NCBI GenBank assembly: GCA_020024085.1
Contig: JAHHUG010000005.1
Span: 1 to 32,988, forward strand
Length of the DNA stretch: 32,988 nt
Origin: Christensenellaceae bacterium
Lineage (GTDB): Bacteria > Bacillota > Clostridia > Christensenellales > CAAEEZ01
Direction: 5' to 3'
Position numbers and translations under genes: made by a program. The notes below the pieces were generated by a model. It saw nothing but the letters and a program-made list of their open reading frames with translations. It searched no databases and had not been told where the DNA came from. Shown one piece after another: positions 22,889 through 31,980 of the stretch; position 1 is the first letter of the stretch, and each line of letters opens with the position of its first letter.

Positions 22889-25318
22889 ATGAATTTAATT
22901 GAAACTGAAAAAAAGTGGCAAAAAAAATGGGAAGAAGAAGAACTTTATAAGTTCAACAAGGATAATATCGACAAAAAATGGTATGTCCTCGAAATGTTTT
23001 CATATCCATCTGCTGCTAAACTGCATGTAGGTCATTGGTACAACTACGGTCCAAGTGATAGTTATGCAAGATTCAAGAGAATGCAAGGTTATGAGGTTTT
23101 TCAACCTATGGGCTTTGACGCATTTGGTCTTCCTGCTGAAAACTACGCAATCAAAACAGGTGTTCACCCTAAGGATAGCACCTTACAAAATATCTCAACT
23201 ATGGAAGAAACACTTCGTGAAATGGGTGCAACTTTCAACTGGGAAAACGAGGTAATTACCTGTAATCCCGACTACTACAAGTGGACTCAATGGATTTTCC
23301 TTCAATTATACAAGCACGGTCTTGCTTATAGAAAGGAAGCTCCAGTAAACTGGTGTCCAAGCTGTAATACCGTTCTTGCTAACGAACAAGTTGTTGATGG
23401 CAAGTGCGAGAGATGTGGTACTGAAGTTGTTAGAAAAAATTTAACACAATGGTTCTTTAAGATTACTGACTACTCTGAGGAGTTACTTCAAGGGCTTGAT
23501 ACTCTTGATTGGCCAAAGAAAACAATACTTATGCAAAAGCACTGGATTGGTAAATCTACTGGTACTGAAGTAACATTTACCCTTACCACTGGCGAAAAGT
23601 TCAATGTATTTACCACCCGTGTAGATACACTTAATGGTGTTACCTATGTTGTACTTGCTCCAGAAAATAAGCTTGTAGACAAAATCACTACACCTGAACA
23701 CAAACAAGAAGTAGAAGAATACAAGGTTAATTGCTCAAAAATCAATGAGATTGAAAGATTGTCAACATCTCGTGAAAAAACTGGTGTATTTACTGGTGCT
23801 TACGCTATTAACCCAATCAACGGCGACAAAGTTCCAGTACTTGTAGCAGACTATGTACTTGCAAGTTATGGTACAGGTGCTGTTATGGGTGTTGCTGCTC
23901 ACGATGACCGTGACTACATCTTTGCAAAGAAACACGATTTACCTATTGTTAGAGTAATCAAAAGCGAAAACGGCAATGATGAGCTACCATACTGCGAACC
24001 AGGTATTGTATGCAATACTCCAGGTTTTGATGGTATGACAACCGAAGAAGCAAAAGAGGCTATCACCAAAAAGCTTGAAGAAGACGGAAACGGCAAACTT
24101 GTTACAAATTATAGACTTCGTGACTGGCTTGTTTCTCGTCAAAGATATTGGGGTTGTCCAATTCCAGTAGTATATTGCGACCACTGTGGTATCGTTCCTG
24201 TTCCAGAGGAGCAACTACCTGTTGAATTACCTTACAATGTAGAGTTTAAGCCTGACGGAAAATCACCTCTTGCAAAATGCGATGAGTTTGTAAACACCGT
24301 TTGCCCAATTTGTGGTAGACCTGCAAGAAGAGAGGTTGATACCCTTGATACATTCGTATGTTCAAGCTGGTACTACCTAAGATATTGCGACCCACACAAC
24401 GACAAAGAAGCATTCAACCGTGACATTGTAAACAAGATGTTACCAGTTGATAAATATATCGGTGGTGCTGAACACGCTTGTATGCACTTACTATATGCCC
24501 GTTTCTTTACAAAGGCACTTCGTGATATGGGATATCTTGACTTTGATGAACCATTTAAGAGCCTTGTTCACCAAGGTACAATTCTAGGACCTGATGGTAA
24601 CAAAATGAGTAAATCAAAGGGAAATGTTGTTTCTCCTGATAAATTCGTAAAGATGTACGGTGCCGATGTATTTAGAATGTACTTGATGTTTGGATTTAGC
24701 TATGTAGATGGTGGCCCTTGGAATGAGGACGGCATCAAAGCTATCAATAAATACCTAGAAAAAGTAGAAAGGATTGTTCTTGCATCAAAAGATTACAAAT
24801 ACAACAATAACCCACTAGGAAAGGCTGAAAAAGAACTTAACTTTGTTCGCCATAACACAATTAAAAGTTGTATTGCTGATATGGATACATTCTCATTCAA
24901 CACTGCTATCGCAAAAATTATGGAGCTTACAAATGCTATTTCTAAATATGATAACGATGTAGAAGATAAAAATGTTGTATATCAAGATACTATCAAGGAT
25001 TTAATCCTATTGCTTGCACCTATTACACCACACTTTGCAGAAGAACTAAACGATGAAATGAAGTTCTACAATGGTTCAGTATTTAACCAAAAATACCCAG
25101 AGTACAACAAAAATTGCCTAGTTCTTGATGAAATTGAGCTTGCAGTTCAAATCAACAGCAAGGTTAAAACTAAGATAGTTGTTTCTTCTAGCATATCTCG
25201 TGAGGAACTTGAAAAAGTTGTACTAGAAGATGAAAAGGTTCAAGAGTTAATCGCAGGCAAAACTATCAAAAAAATAATCGCTATACCAAAAAGATTAATT
25301 AATATTGTTATAGCTTAA
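22889..25318 (+). CDS. leuS: Leucyl-tRNA synthetase
   Basis: About 809 residues, normal bacterial length. Charges tRNA-Leu. HIGH-class motif is HVGHWYNY; the zinc-binding region CPSCNTVLANEQ with CERCG follows; the editing domain includes TTRVDTLNG and GTGAVMGVAAHD; and the KMSKS motif is GNKMSKSKGN. The start is taken as ATG 22889 because GGAG precedes it by 7 nt; an in-frame ATG 24 nt earlier sits inside a TATAAT and would add an unusual extension. No T-box leader is seen. The stop is 13 nt before serS, so the two synthetase genes form an operon. Confidence 0.96.
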   Translation: MNLIETEKKWQKKWEEEELYKFNKDNIDKKWYVLEMFSYPSAAKLHVGHWYNYGPSDSYARFKRMQGYEVFQPMGFDAFGLPAENYAIKTGVHPKDSTLQNISTMEETLREMGATFNWENEVITCNPDYYKWTQWIFLQLYKHGLAYRKEAPVNWCPSCNTVLANEQVVDGKCERCGTEVVRKNLTQWFFKITDYSEELLQGLDTLDWPKKTILMQKHWIGKSTGTEVTFTLTTGEKFNVFTTRVDTLNGVTYVVLAPENKLVDKITTPEHKQEVEEYKVNCSKINEIERLSTSREKTGVFTGAYAINPINGDKVPVLVADYVLASYGTGAVMGVAAHDDRDYIFAKKHDLPIVRVIKSENGNDELPYCEPGIVCNTPGFDGMTTEEAKEAITKKLEEDGNGKLVTNYRLRDWLVSRQRYWGCPIPVVYCDHCGIVPVPEEQLPVELPYNVEFKPDGKSPLAKCDEFVNTVCPICGRPARREVDTLDTFVCSSWYYLRYCDPHNDKEAFNRDIVNKMLPVDKYIGGAEHACMHLLYARFFTKALRDMGYLDFDEPFKSLVHQGTILGPDGNKMSKSKGNVVSPDKFVKMYGADVFRMYLMFGFSYVDGGPWNEDGIKAINKYLEKVERIVLASKDYKYNNNPLGKAEKELNFVRHNTIKSCIADMDTFSFNTAIAKIMELTNAISKYDNDVEDKNVVYQDTIKDLILLLAPITPHFAEELNDEMKFYNGSVFNQKYPEYNKNCLVLDEIELAVQINSKVKTKIVVSSSISREELEKVVLEDEKVQELIAGKTIKKIIAIPKRLINIVIA

Positions 25319-25331
25319 TAAGGAGATAAAA

Positions 25332-26600
25332 ATGTTAGATTTAAAGTATTTAACTGAACACAATGATGAAGTTTATGAAAAACTTTCTCACCGTAGTGGT
25401 GGACCATTCCCAGTACGAGAGGCAAAAGAACTTGCCCTAAAAAGAAAGGACATCATAAAGGAAGTTGAAGCACTTAAAGCACAAAAAAATGCTGTTTCAG
25501 CTCAAATCGCAGTACTAAAAAAAGAAAAGAAAGATGCTACCGAGGTTATTGCTGAAACAAAATCTCTAGGCGACAAAATTACTAGCCTAGACAATCAGTT
25601 GTCCGAAGTAGAGGAAAAACTTCAAGATGTTATGTACTCTATACCTAATGTTTTTGACGACTCTGTTCCTTACGGCAAGGATGACACAGAAAATAGAGAA
25701 GAAAGAAGATTTCTTGAGCCTACAAAATTTGACTTTGAGCCAAAAGCACACTGGGATTTAGGTGTAGACCTAGATTTATTTGACTGGCCAAGAGCTAGTA
25801 AAATTACTGGTGCTAGATTTACCGTTTACAAGGGACTTGGTGCAAAACTAGAAAGAGCCATTATGAACTTTATGCTAGATTGCCACTATGAACACGGCTA
25901 TACCGAGATTTTCCCACCATTTATGGTAAACACTGCATCAATGAAAGGTACTGGTCAATTACCAAAGTTCGCAGAAGATATGTACCATATTGAAAATACT
26001 GACTACTATCTTATACCAACTGCCGAAGTTCCAGTTACTAACCTACACCGTGATGATATCCTAGACAAAAAGGATTTACCAATCAAGTATTGTGCTTACA
26101 CTGCTTGCTTTAGAGGTGAGGCTGGTTCAGCTGGTAGAGATACAAGAGGACTTATTCGTCAACACCAATTCAACAAGGTAGAGCTAGTTAAGTTTGCAAA
26201 CCCTGAAAACAGCTACGAGGAACTAGAAAAACTAACTAACGATGCAGAATACATTTTGCAACAACTAAAGCTACCATATCGTGTTGTAACACTTTGTAGT
26301 GGCGATGTAGGATTCTCTAGTGCTAAAACATACGATATCGAGGTTTGGATGCCAAGTTATGGTAGATATGTAGAAATTAGCTCTTGCTCTAACTTTGAAG
26401 ATTTCCAAGCAAGGCGTGCAAATATTAAGTTTAGAGATGACGACGGCAAATTGAAGTTAGTTCACACCCTAAATGGTAGTGGTCTTGCAATCGGTAGAAC
26501 AACTGCTGCAATATTAGAAAATTACCAAAATGCAGATGGTACAGTTACTATCCCAGAGGTATTAAGAAAATATATGCCAGTAGACAAAATCACAAAATAA
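25332..26600 (+). CDS. serS: Seryl-tRNA synthetase
   Basis: 422 residues. Charges tRNA-Ser (and tRNA-Sec where present). The N-terminal 110 residues form the long helical coiled-coil arm that contacts the tRNA, rich in Glu and Lys. The class II core shows motif 2 (CFRGEAGSAGRDTRGLIRQHQF) with its ATP-binding Arg, and motif 3 NGSGLAIGRTTAAILEN. The start at ATG 25332 follows AAGGAGATAAAA. Last gene of the leuS operon, followed by a strong terminator. No serine T-box is visible. Confidence 0.97.
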   Translation: MLDLKYLTEHNDEVYEKLSHRSGGPFPVREAKELALKRKDIIKEVEALKAQKNAVSAQIAVLKKEKKDATEVIAETKSLGDKITSLDNQLSEVEEKLQDVMYSIPNVFDDSVPYGKDDTENREERRFLEPTKFDFEPKAHWDLGVDLDLFDWPRASKITGARFTVYKGLGAKLERAIMNFMLDCHYEHGYTEIFPPFMVNTASMKGTGQLPKFAEDMYHIENTDYYLIPTAEVPVTNLHRDDILDKKDLPIKYCAYTACFRGEAGSAGRDTRGLIRQHQFNKVELVKFANPENSYEELEKLTNDAEYILQQLKLPYRVVTLCSGDVGFSSAKTYDIEVWMPSYGRYVEISSCSNFEDFQARRANIKFRDDDGKLKLVHTLNGSGLAIGRTTAAILENYQNADGTVTIPEVLRKYMPVDKITK

Positions 26601-26613
26601 TTATTAAAAAATT

Positions 26614-26643
26614 AAGGAGTTACATCTGTAGCTCCTTTTTTTG
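26614..26643 (+). terminator. Terminator of the leuS-serS operon
   Basis: AAGGAGTTACA pairs with TGTAGCTCCTT, then TTTTT. Confidence 0.92.
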
Positions 26644-26940
26644 TACCATTTTTAATTTGCTTTAGTCTTACTTTTCTACTTCTATACACTATTTAACCCT
26701 TATATTTCTCCCCGTAAATCACCTTAAAAATATTTGTTATTACTTATCCAATATGTTATATACAACGCTATAAGGTCATTTGGTGTATTTAATATATGGA
26801 TTGTTAATATTAACATAATCAATATAATCTATTACTAAATATATTGTATCCACAAATTATTATCGTGTTAATCAGTAACTTGATACTAATATTAATATTT
26901 ACAATTAAACTCCCCTATTAACTGATTTTTTGCATTAAAA

Positions 26941-26964
26941 AAGAGTGGTAAAAATACCACTCTT
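26941..26964 (-). terminator. Terminator of the purine permease gene
   Basis: AAGAGTGGTA (26941-26950), AAAA loop, TACCACTCTT (26955-26964); on the minus strand followed by T4 or more. Confidence 0.92.
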
Positions 26965-26986
26965 ATTTTATTTAATTTAACACTTA

Positions 26987-28501
26987 TTACATTGTTACCA
27001 TAAAGAATCTAACTAGGAATAATGCACCAATAATAAAGATTACAATATCCTTAGAGAAGAATTCGCCAGTAGCACCCTTGCCAATTGCGAAGTACTCTTT
27101 GATAGAATACTCTTTTGTGAAGAATACTTTGAATAATTTAAGTGTCATATAAGAAATCATACCAACAGCAATACCGTTAGAGATACTATATGTCAAAGGC
27201 ATCATAAGTAATGTTAAGAAAGCAGGAACAGCAGTTGTTAAATCGCTGAAATCAACTTCTTTAAAGTTCTTCATCATAAGAACACCAACATAAATTAGAG
27301 CTGGAGCAGTAGCACAACCTGGAATAACAGATGCAACTGGAGATAGGAACATTGCAATAAAGAACATTAGTGCAACTACTAAAGAAGAAAGACCAGTTCT
27401 AGCACCAGCAGAAACACCTGCAGCAGACTCAACGAATGTTGTAACAGTAGATGTACCCATCATAGCACCAACAACTGTTGCAGTAGAGTCAGCCATTAAG
27501 CATTTATTTAGGTTACGAGGGTTGCCATTTTCATCTAGCATACCAGCTTCAGCAGCAGTACCTTGAAGTGTTCCAAGTGTATCAAACATATCTACAAGGC
27601 AGAATGTGATAACTAGTAAGATAGCTTGTAATACTGCACCACCTGTCCAATATTGGAAACCTTTGAACCAACCTTGAACACCAAGTTCACCAAAGTCTCT
27701 GAATGTGTCACCAGGGTTAATCATTGAAACTTGGAATGCTGCATCGTTACCGATGTTGAATAAATAATATAAACATGTTGTAGCAATAATACCAATAATG
27801 ATATTACCTTTTGCTAACTTTGTTTTTGAAAGTGCTGCGATTACAAGGAAACCAAAGAATGCTGCAACAGCTGGAGCAATCTTATACCATGTAACACCAC
27901 CACTAAATACATTTAGGTTAATAAGTTGAACAAATGTATATTTGTTAGCCTCAACAAGACCTGCATTCTTTAAGCCGATAAATGCGATAAATAAACCGAT
28001 ACCAGCTGGAATAGCCTTCTTTAAGCATGTTGGAAGAGCTTCGGTAATCTTCTTTCTAAGACCTGTTACTGACAAGAACATAAATACAAGACCAGCAACA
28101 AAAATGATTGATAGACCAGCTGCATAGCTTGCTTTGATGTCGCCACCTTCAGCAAAAATAGAACCAGCTGTACCAAAACCATTTACCATAAATGAAACAA
28201 AGAAGAATGAGTTTAAGCCCATTCCTGATGCTTGAGCAAATGGCATTTTTGCATATAGTGCCATAAGTAATGTACCAATAATAGCACCTATTGCTGTTGA
28301 GATGTAAACTGCATTCCATACTTGTTGAGCACCTGTAATTGTAGGGTCAAATTGAGTAAAGCCAACCATTTGGCTAGGGTTAACAAGCATTATGTAGCAC
28401 ATAGCGAAGAATGTTGTTAAGCCGCCCATTATTTCAGCTTTGATTGTTGAATTTCTTGCAGAAATCTCAAAGAAATTGTCCAACTTTTGTGAAAACTTCA
28501 T
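26987..28501 (-). CDS. AzgA-type purine (guanine/hypoxanthine) permease, NCS2 superfamily
   Basis: 504 residues, about 14 hydrophobic segments. The N-terminus (FFEISARNST followed by EIMGGLTTFFAMCYI and NPSQM) and the block ADSTATVVGAMMGTSTVTTFVESAAGV are signatures of AzgA/PbuG/PbuO-like purine base:H+ symporters. It probably imports hypoxanthine, guanine or adenine for salvage and pairs functionally with the purine nucleoside phosphorylase. The ribosome binding site is AAAGGAG before the ATG at 28501. The promoter is clear, but there is no purine riboswitch in the leader, which often controls this family in Firmicutes. Confidence 0.92.
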   Translation of the reverse strand: MKFSQKLDNFFEISARNSTIKAEIMGGLTTFFAMCYIMLVNPSQMVGFTQFDPTITGAQQVWNAVYISTAIGAIIGTLLMALYAKMPFAQASGMGLNSFFFVSFMVNGFGTAGSIFAEGGDIKASYAAGLSIIFVAGLVFMFLSVTGLRKKITEALPTCLKKAIPAGIGLFIAFIGLKNAGLVEANKYTFVQLINLNVFSGGVTWYKIAPAVAAFFGFLVIAALSKTKLAKGNIIIGIIATTCLYYLFNIGNDAAFQVSMINPGDTFRDFGELGVQGWFKGFQYWTGGAVLQAILLVITFCLVDMFDTLGTLQGTAAEAGMLDENGNPRNLNKCLMADSTATVVGAMMGTSTVTTFVESAAGVSAGARTGLSSLVVALMFFIAMFLSPVASVIPGCATAPALIYVGVLMMKNFKEVDFSDLTTAVPAFLTLLMMPLTYSISNGIAVGMISYMTLKLFKVFFTKEYSIKEYFAIGKGATGEFFSKDIVIFIIGALFLVRFFMVTM

Positions 28502-28542
28502 AATAAAAAACTCCTTTAATATAATAAAATAAACATATTTAT

Positions 28543-28571
28543 ATTATAACAAATTAATATTATATTAGCAA
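28543..28571 (-). promoter_or_regulatory. Promoter of the purine permease gene
   Basis: Minus-strand TTGCTA (28571-28566), 17-bp spacer, TATAAT (28548-28543). Confidence 0.7.
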
Positions 28572-28619
28572 ATAATAAACTATTTATCTTTTTGCTATTA
28601 CTTAATAATATACTATTTC

Positions 28620-28651
28620 AATATTGCATAACTAATAGTTATATCAATATT
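28620..28651. repeat. Imperfect palindrome upstream of the permease promoter
   Basis: AATATTG-c-ATAACTA-a-TAGTTAT-at-CAATATT. Its inner edge is about 50 bp upstream of the permease -35 and could be a regulator site. Confidence 0.4.
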
Positions 28652-28860
28652 AAAATTTTTGCCATAAAACTCTCATTTATTGATGTTTACAGACAAATTA
28701 ATATAGTATATCTAATATAATTACATTATTTGCCAATAAATTTTCCCACCTTTAGTTAATAAAATTTCTCTTTATAGTTTTTTTGCTTTATTAAATTAAT
28801 TAAAATTTGGATATCTTACATTTATTCTAATTTATTACACAAACTACATTTGAGGTGAAT

Positions 28861-28980
28861 ATGAATAAACGAGTTAAAGCAGTAATTAATGAATACAAAA
28901 AAATAAAGTCTCCACTAGGTAGCTACCAAGGAAACTCCACAATGTTTAACGAACCAACACAGGATTCGGACGACCTATAA
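28861..28980 (+). CDS. Small protein of 39 residues
   Basis: ATG GAGGTGA-preceded reading frame too short for routine gene finders. The product has a basic N-terminal half (MNKRVKAVINEYKKIKS), a central LGSYQGNST, and an acidic end (TQDSDDL). No signal peptide or transmembrane segment is visible. The charge split, the GSYxG core and the final QDxDDL remind me of unnamed small proteins of Clostridia ending in similar QDADDL tails, but that resemblance is from memory and unverified. It stands alone on the plus strand between the permease and citrate synthase genes. The ribosome binding site is its best support. Confidence 0.7.
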   Translation: MNKRVKAVINEYKKIKSPLGSYQGNSTMFNEPTQDSDDL

Positions 28981-29022
28981 ATTAGGTTTAATAAACTAGA
29001 AAATAATATAACTTATTATTTC

Positions 29023-29119
29023 CTTATATAATGTATTAACTATTCTTGATTGTTGAATGATTGCATTTTGCAGTTAGCAATTTCAAGATATTAACTTAAA
29101 TGTTCTATACATTATATAA
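29023..29119. repeat. Long inverted repeat with nested stems
   Basis: Arms TTATATAATGTAT (29023-29035) and ATACATTATATAA (29107-29119) are perfect complements. Inside are TCTTGA/TCAAGA and ATTGC/GCAAT stems. It may be the structured 3' end of the small gene, a short RNA, or a tiny non-autonomous element. Confidence 0.4.
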
Positions 29120-29122
29120 AAT

Positions 29123-29162
29123 AAAGGATAGAAATTTGGGAAATTCCAAAAATCTATCCTTT
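29123..29162. terminator. Bidirectional terminator after citrate synthase and the small gene
   Basis: AAAGGATAGA (29123-29132) pairs with TCTATCCTTT (29153-29162), with inner TTTGG/CCAAA pairing. T-rich runs follow on both strands. Confidence 0.75.
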
Positions 29163-29183
29163 TATAATTGCTAATCTTTATAT

Positions 29184-30542
29184 TTATCTTTCATCAATAG
29201 GAACATACTTTTCCTTTTCCTTAACACTTACATAAGCAGGACGAATAATTTTGCCTGCGTTTTGCAATTCCTCTATTCTATGAGCAGACCAACCTGCTAT
29301 ACGGGCGATTGCAAAAATTGGTGTGTAAAGTTTATCAGGAAGGTCAAGTATTTTATACACAAGTCCTGAATAGAAGTCAACATTCGCACTGACACCCTTG
29401 TACATTTTCCTTTTTTTAGCTATAACCTTTGGTGCAAGCTCTGCAACGGTTTGATATAGCTTGTAGTCCTCTTGCATACCCTTTGCATCGGCTAACTTTT
29501 TAACATAAGTTTTAAGTATTTCTGCCCTTGGGTCGCTTGTAGAATATACTGCATGTCCCATACCATAAATTAGTCCAGCATTATCAAAAGCCTGTTTATC
29601 TAACAATTTCTCAAGATAAACCTCGATTTCTGCTACATTAGTGGTATCTATACTCTTTTTCATATCCTCAAACATTTGTACAACTTTGATGTTTGCACCA
29701 CCGTGTTTTGGTCCTTTTAGCGAACCTAGTGCAGCAGCAATAGCAGAATATGTATCGGTTCCTGAAGAGCTAACTACATGGGTAGTAAATGTTGAATTGT
29801 TACCACCACCATGCTCTGCATGAAGTACAAGCGCCACATCAAGAACAGTTGCTTCAAGCTCGGTAAATTCGCCATCATCACGAAGCATATATAAAATATT
29901 TTCTGCCGTATCATACTCTGGTTTTGGATAGTGGATAATCAAACTTTTTTCATTATTGTAATGCTCGTATGAATGGTACGCATACACTCCAAACAATGGG
30001 AATTGTGCAATAAGTTTTAAGCATTGTCTCATTACATTTTCGGTGCTAGTATCATCGGGATTGTCATCGTACGAATACATAGCAAGCACACATCTGCTTA
30101 TAGAGTTCATAAGATTTTGAGCTGGTGCTTTAAGAATAATATCTCTAACAAAAGCCTTTGGTAATCCACGATACTCAAATAGCTCCTTTTTGAACTCCTC
30201 AAGTTCAGCCTTGGTTGGAAGTTTACCCACTAAAAGCAAGTAAACAACCTCCTCAAAACCATGTCTATTTTCACTTACAAAACCCGATACAATGTCGTTA
30301 ATATTAACACCTCTATAATATAGTTCTCCATTGCAAGGGATTTTGTTTCCAAACTCATCAACTTCTTTTGCCTTGATATAAGATATTTCCGTAAGTCCAG
30401 CTACAACTCCGTTACCGTTCACATCACGAAGTCCCTTTTTTACATCGTGAACTGCATAAAGCGACTGGTCAATTAAGTTGCTACTATCTGAAATGCTAGC
30501 TAGTTTTTTGATATATGGTGTTATTTCTGAATAATCCTTCAT
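29184..30542 (-). CDS. gltA: Citrate synthase
   Basis: 452 residues, the longer clostridial form. Condenses acetyl-CoA with oxaloacetate. Active-site elements: VLHAEHGGGNNSTF (first His), GPKHGGAN (second His) and SANVDFYSGLVY (catalytic Asp), followed by ARIAGWSAHRIEE with substrate-binding Arg. No aconitase or isocitrate dehydrogenase gene is adjacent. Ribosome binding site AGGAGGAGT. It begins 38 nt after the cysS stop with no terminator between, so it is likely co-transcribed with cysS and may feel the cysteine T-box. In fermentative Clostridia citrate synthase usually supplies 2-oxoglutarate for glutamate. Confidence 0.95.
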   Translation of the reverse strand: MKDYSEITPYIKKLASISDSSNLIDQSLYAVHDVKKGLRDVNGNGVVAGLTEISYIKAKEVDEFGNKIPCNGELYYRGVNINDIVSGFVSENRHGFEEVVYLLLVGKLPTKAELEEFKKELFEYRGLPKAFVRDIILKAPAQNLMNSISRCVLAMYSYDDNPDDTSTENVMRQCLKLIAQFPLFGVYAYHSYEHYNNEKSLIIHYPKPEYDTAENILYMLRDDGEFTELEATVLDVALVLHAEHGGGNNSTFTTHVVSSSGTDTYSAIAAALGSLKGPKHGGANIKVVQMFEDMKKSIDTTNVAEIEVYLEKLLDKQAFDNAGLIYGMGHAVYSTSDPRAEILKTYVKKLADAKGMQEDYKLYQTVAELAPKVIAKKRKMYKGVSANVDFYSGLVYKILDLPDKLYTPIFAIARIAGWSAHRIEELQNAGKIIRPAYVSVKEKEKYVPIDER

Positions 30543-30580
30543 ACTCCTCCTAGTTTAATCTTATCTCAATTATAAATATG

Positions 30581-31969
30581 CTATATTTTTGTTACCTCTA
30601 CTCCCTCTTTAGTATCCTTAATTTGATAGCCTAAAGCAGTAATTTCATTTCTATATTTGTCGGCATTTGCCCAATCTTTATTAGCCTTTGCCTCTTTTCT
30701 TAACTCAATGAGTTTTTGAACTTCCTCTGGAACATCTGCAAGTGTTTGTGGAGCTGGCTTGTATTCATCAAGTCTTAATCCAAATACCTTATCCATTTCA
30801 ATAGCAAGATTATAAATATCCTTGCTCTTTGGCTCCTTAACTGCCTTCCAAAGTACACCCAAAGCAAGTGGTAAATTTAGGTCGTCATCAATAGCCTCCC
30901 TAAACTCGTTTAAGTATCCATCAATTACTTCCTTATCGGTTACAGCATTGCTATTTTTGTGTGCATAAACTTGTTGAAGCAATCTGTTGTATGAGGTTTT
31001 AGCACCGTCCATACCCTCAAAAGTAAAGTTAAGTTTGTTTCTATAATGAGCATTCAAGCAGAAATATCTATAAACAAGTGGTTCATAGCCTTTCTTCTCT
31101 AGGTCAGAAACAGTATAAACATTGCCCAAAGATTTACTCATTTTGCCATTATTAACAAGCATAAATTCGCCGTGGCACCAGTAGTTTACACTCTTTTTGC
31201 CCGTGATTGCCTCATTTTGAGCAATTTCGTTTTCGTGGTGAACTGGAATATGGTCTACACCACCAGTATGAATATCAAAGTGTTGTCCAAGATACTTAAT
31301 ACTCATTGTAGAACACTCGATATGCCAACCTGGATAACCCATTCCCCAAGGAGATGGCCATTGCATAATATGCTCCTTTGGAGCTTTTTTCCATACTGCG
31401 AAGTCGTAAGGGTTTCTCTTTTCTGGGTTTACCTCTACTCTTGCACCAGCGATTTGCTCATCAAGATTTAGTCTTGATAATTGACCGTAGTTTTTGAACT
31501 TTGAAATGTCGTAGTAGATACCATCACTTGTTTCATAAGCATAACCAAGCTCAATAAGTTTTTCTACATACTTAATCATATCGTCGATATGTTCGGTAGC
31601 CTTTGCAATAATTTCTGGCTTGCCGATATTCAACTTTTGCAAGTCGTCAAAAAATACATTTGTATAGTATTCAGCTATTTCCCAAGGAGTTTTTTTCTCC
31701 TTTTTAGCTGCCTTTTCCATTTTATCCTCACCCTCATCGGCATCAGATTGAAGATGTCCAACATCGGTGATATTCATTACACCCTTAATTTTAAATCCGT
31801 CGTACTTAAGTACTCTGCGAAGTAAGTCCATAAATATATAGGTTCTCATATTACCGATATGAGCGTAACTATATACTGTTGGTCCACAAGAATACATTGT
31901 GACCTTTTTTTCATTAAGTGGTACAAATTCTTCTTTTTTTCTTGTAAGCGTGTTGTAAAGATTTAGCAT
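30581..31969 (-). CDS. cysS: Cysteinyl-tRNA synthetase
   Basis: About 462 residues. Charges tRNA-Cys. HIGH motif is SYAHIGNMRTY; KMSKS motif is NGKMSKSLGN. Zinc ligands: Cys28 in YSCGPTVY, the Cys in HIECSTMS, and the His/Glu pair in DHIPVHHENEIAQ. I set the start at ATG 31969 because AAGGAGAGAAA precedes it; the reading frame stays open 114 nt further upstream, but that part is the T-box terminator. The leader carries a cysteine-specific T-box, so uncharged tRNA-Cys should induce it. gltA follows 38 nt downstream. Confidence 0.96.
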   Translation of the reverse strand: MLNLYNTLTRKKEEFVPLNEKKVTMYSCGPTVYSYAHIGNMRTYIFMDLLRRVLKYDGFKIKGVMNITDVGHLQSDADEGEDKMEKAAKKEKKTPWEIAEYYTNVFFDDLQKLNIGKPEIIAKATEHIDDMIKYVEKLIELGYAYETSDGIYYDISKFKNYGQLSRLNLDEQIAGARVEVNPEKRNPYDFAVWKKAPKEHIMQWPSPWGMGYPGWHIECSTMSIKYLGQHFDIHTGGVDHIPVHHENEIAQNEAITGKKSVNYWCHGEFMLVNNGKMSKSLGNVYTVSDLEKKGYEPLVYRYFCLNAHYRNKLNFTFEGMDGAKTSYNRLLQQVYAHKNSNAVTDKEVIDGYLNEFREAIDDDLNLPLALGVLWKAVKEPKSKDIYNLAIEMDKVFGLRLDEYKPAPQTLADVPEEVQKLIELRKEAKANKDWANADKYRNEITALGYQIKDTKEGVEVTKI

Positions 31970-31980
31970 TTTCTCTCCTT

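Larger units (their letters stand above)
26601..26986. other. Convergent intergenic region
   Basis: 386 bp between serS and the purine permease gene, with a terminator at each end. The middle is AT-rich. It includes TTCTCCCCGTAAAT at about 26706, a 14-mer that recurs inverted near 15672. No gene is supported. Confidence 0.45.
28502..29183. other. Intergenic region containing palindromes and a small gene
   Basis: 682 bp. It contains the permease promoter (28543-28571), a 32-bp imperfect palindrome (28620-28651), a 39-codon gene (28861-28980), a long inverted repeat (29023-29119) and the citrate synthase terminator (29123-29162). Other parts are AT-rich and without evident content. Confidence 0.5.

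Noticed and set aside
15672..26720. The 14-mer TTCTCCCCGTAAAT near 15672 (inverted) and 26706, and a one-mismatch form in the hairpin near 11841, as a dispersed repeat family.
   Set aside because: Only short matches; related strings also occur inside coding sequence (for example the ATPase Walker A region near 1471-1488), so chance and composition may explain them. Noted only in gap descriptions.
28502..28860. A purine riboswitch before the permease gene.
   Set aside because: The conserved purine-aptamer blocks are absent from the leader on the minus strand.
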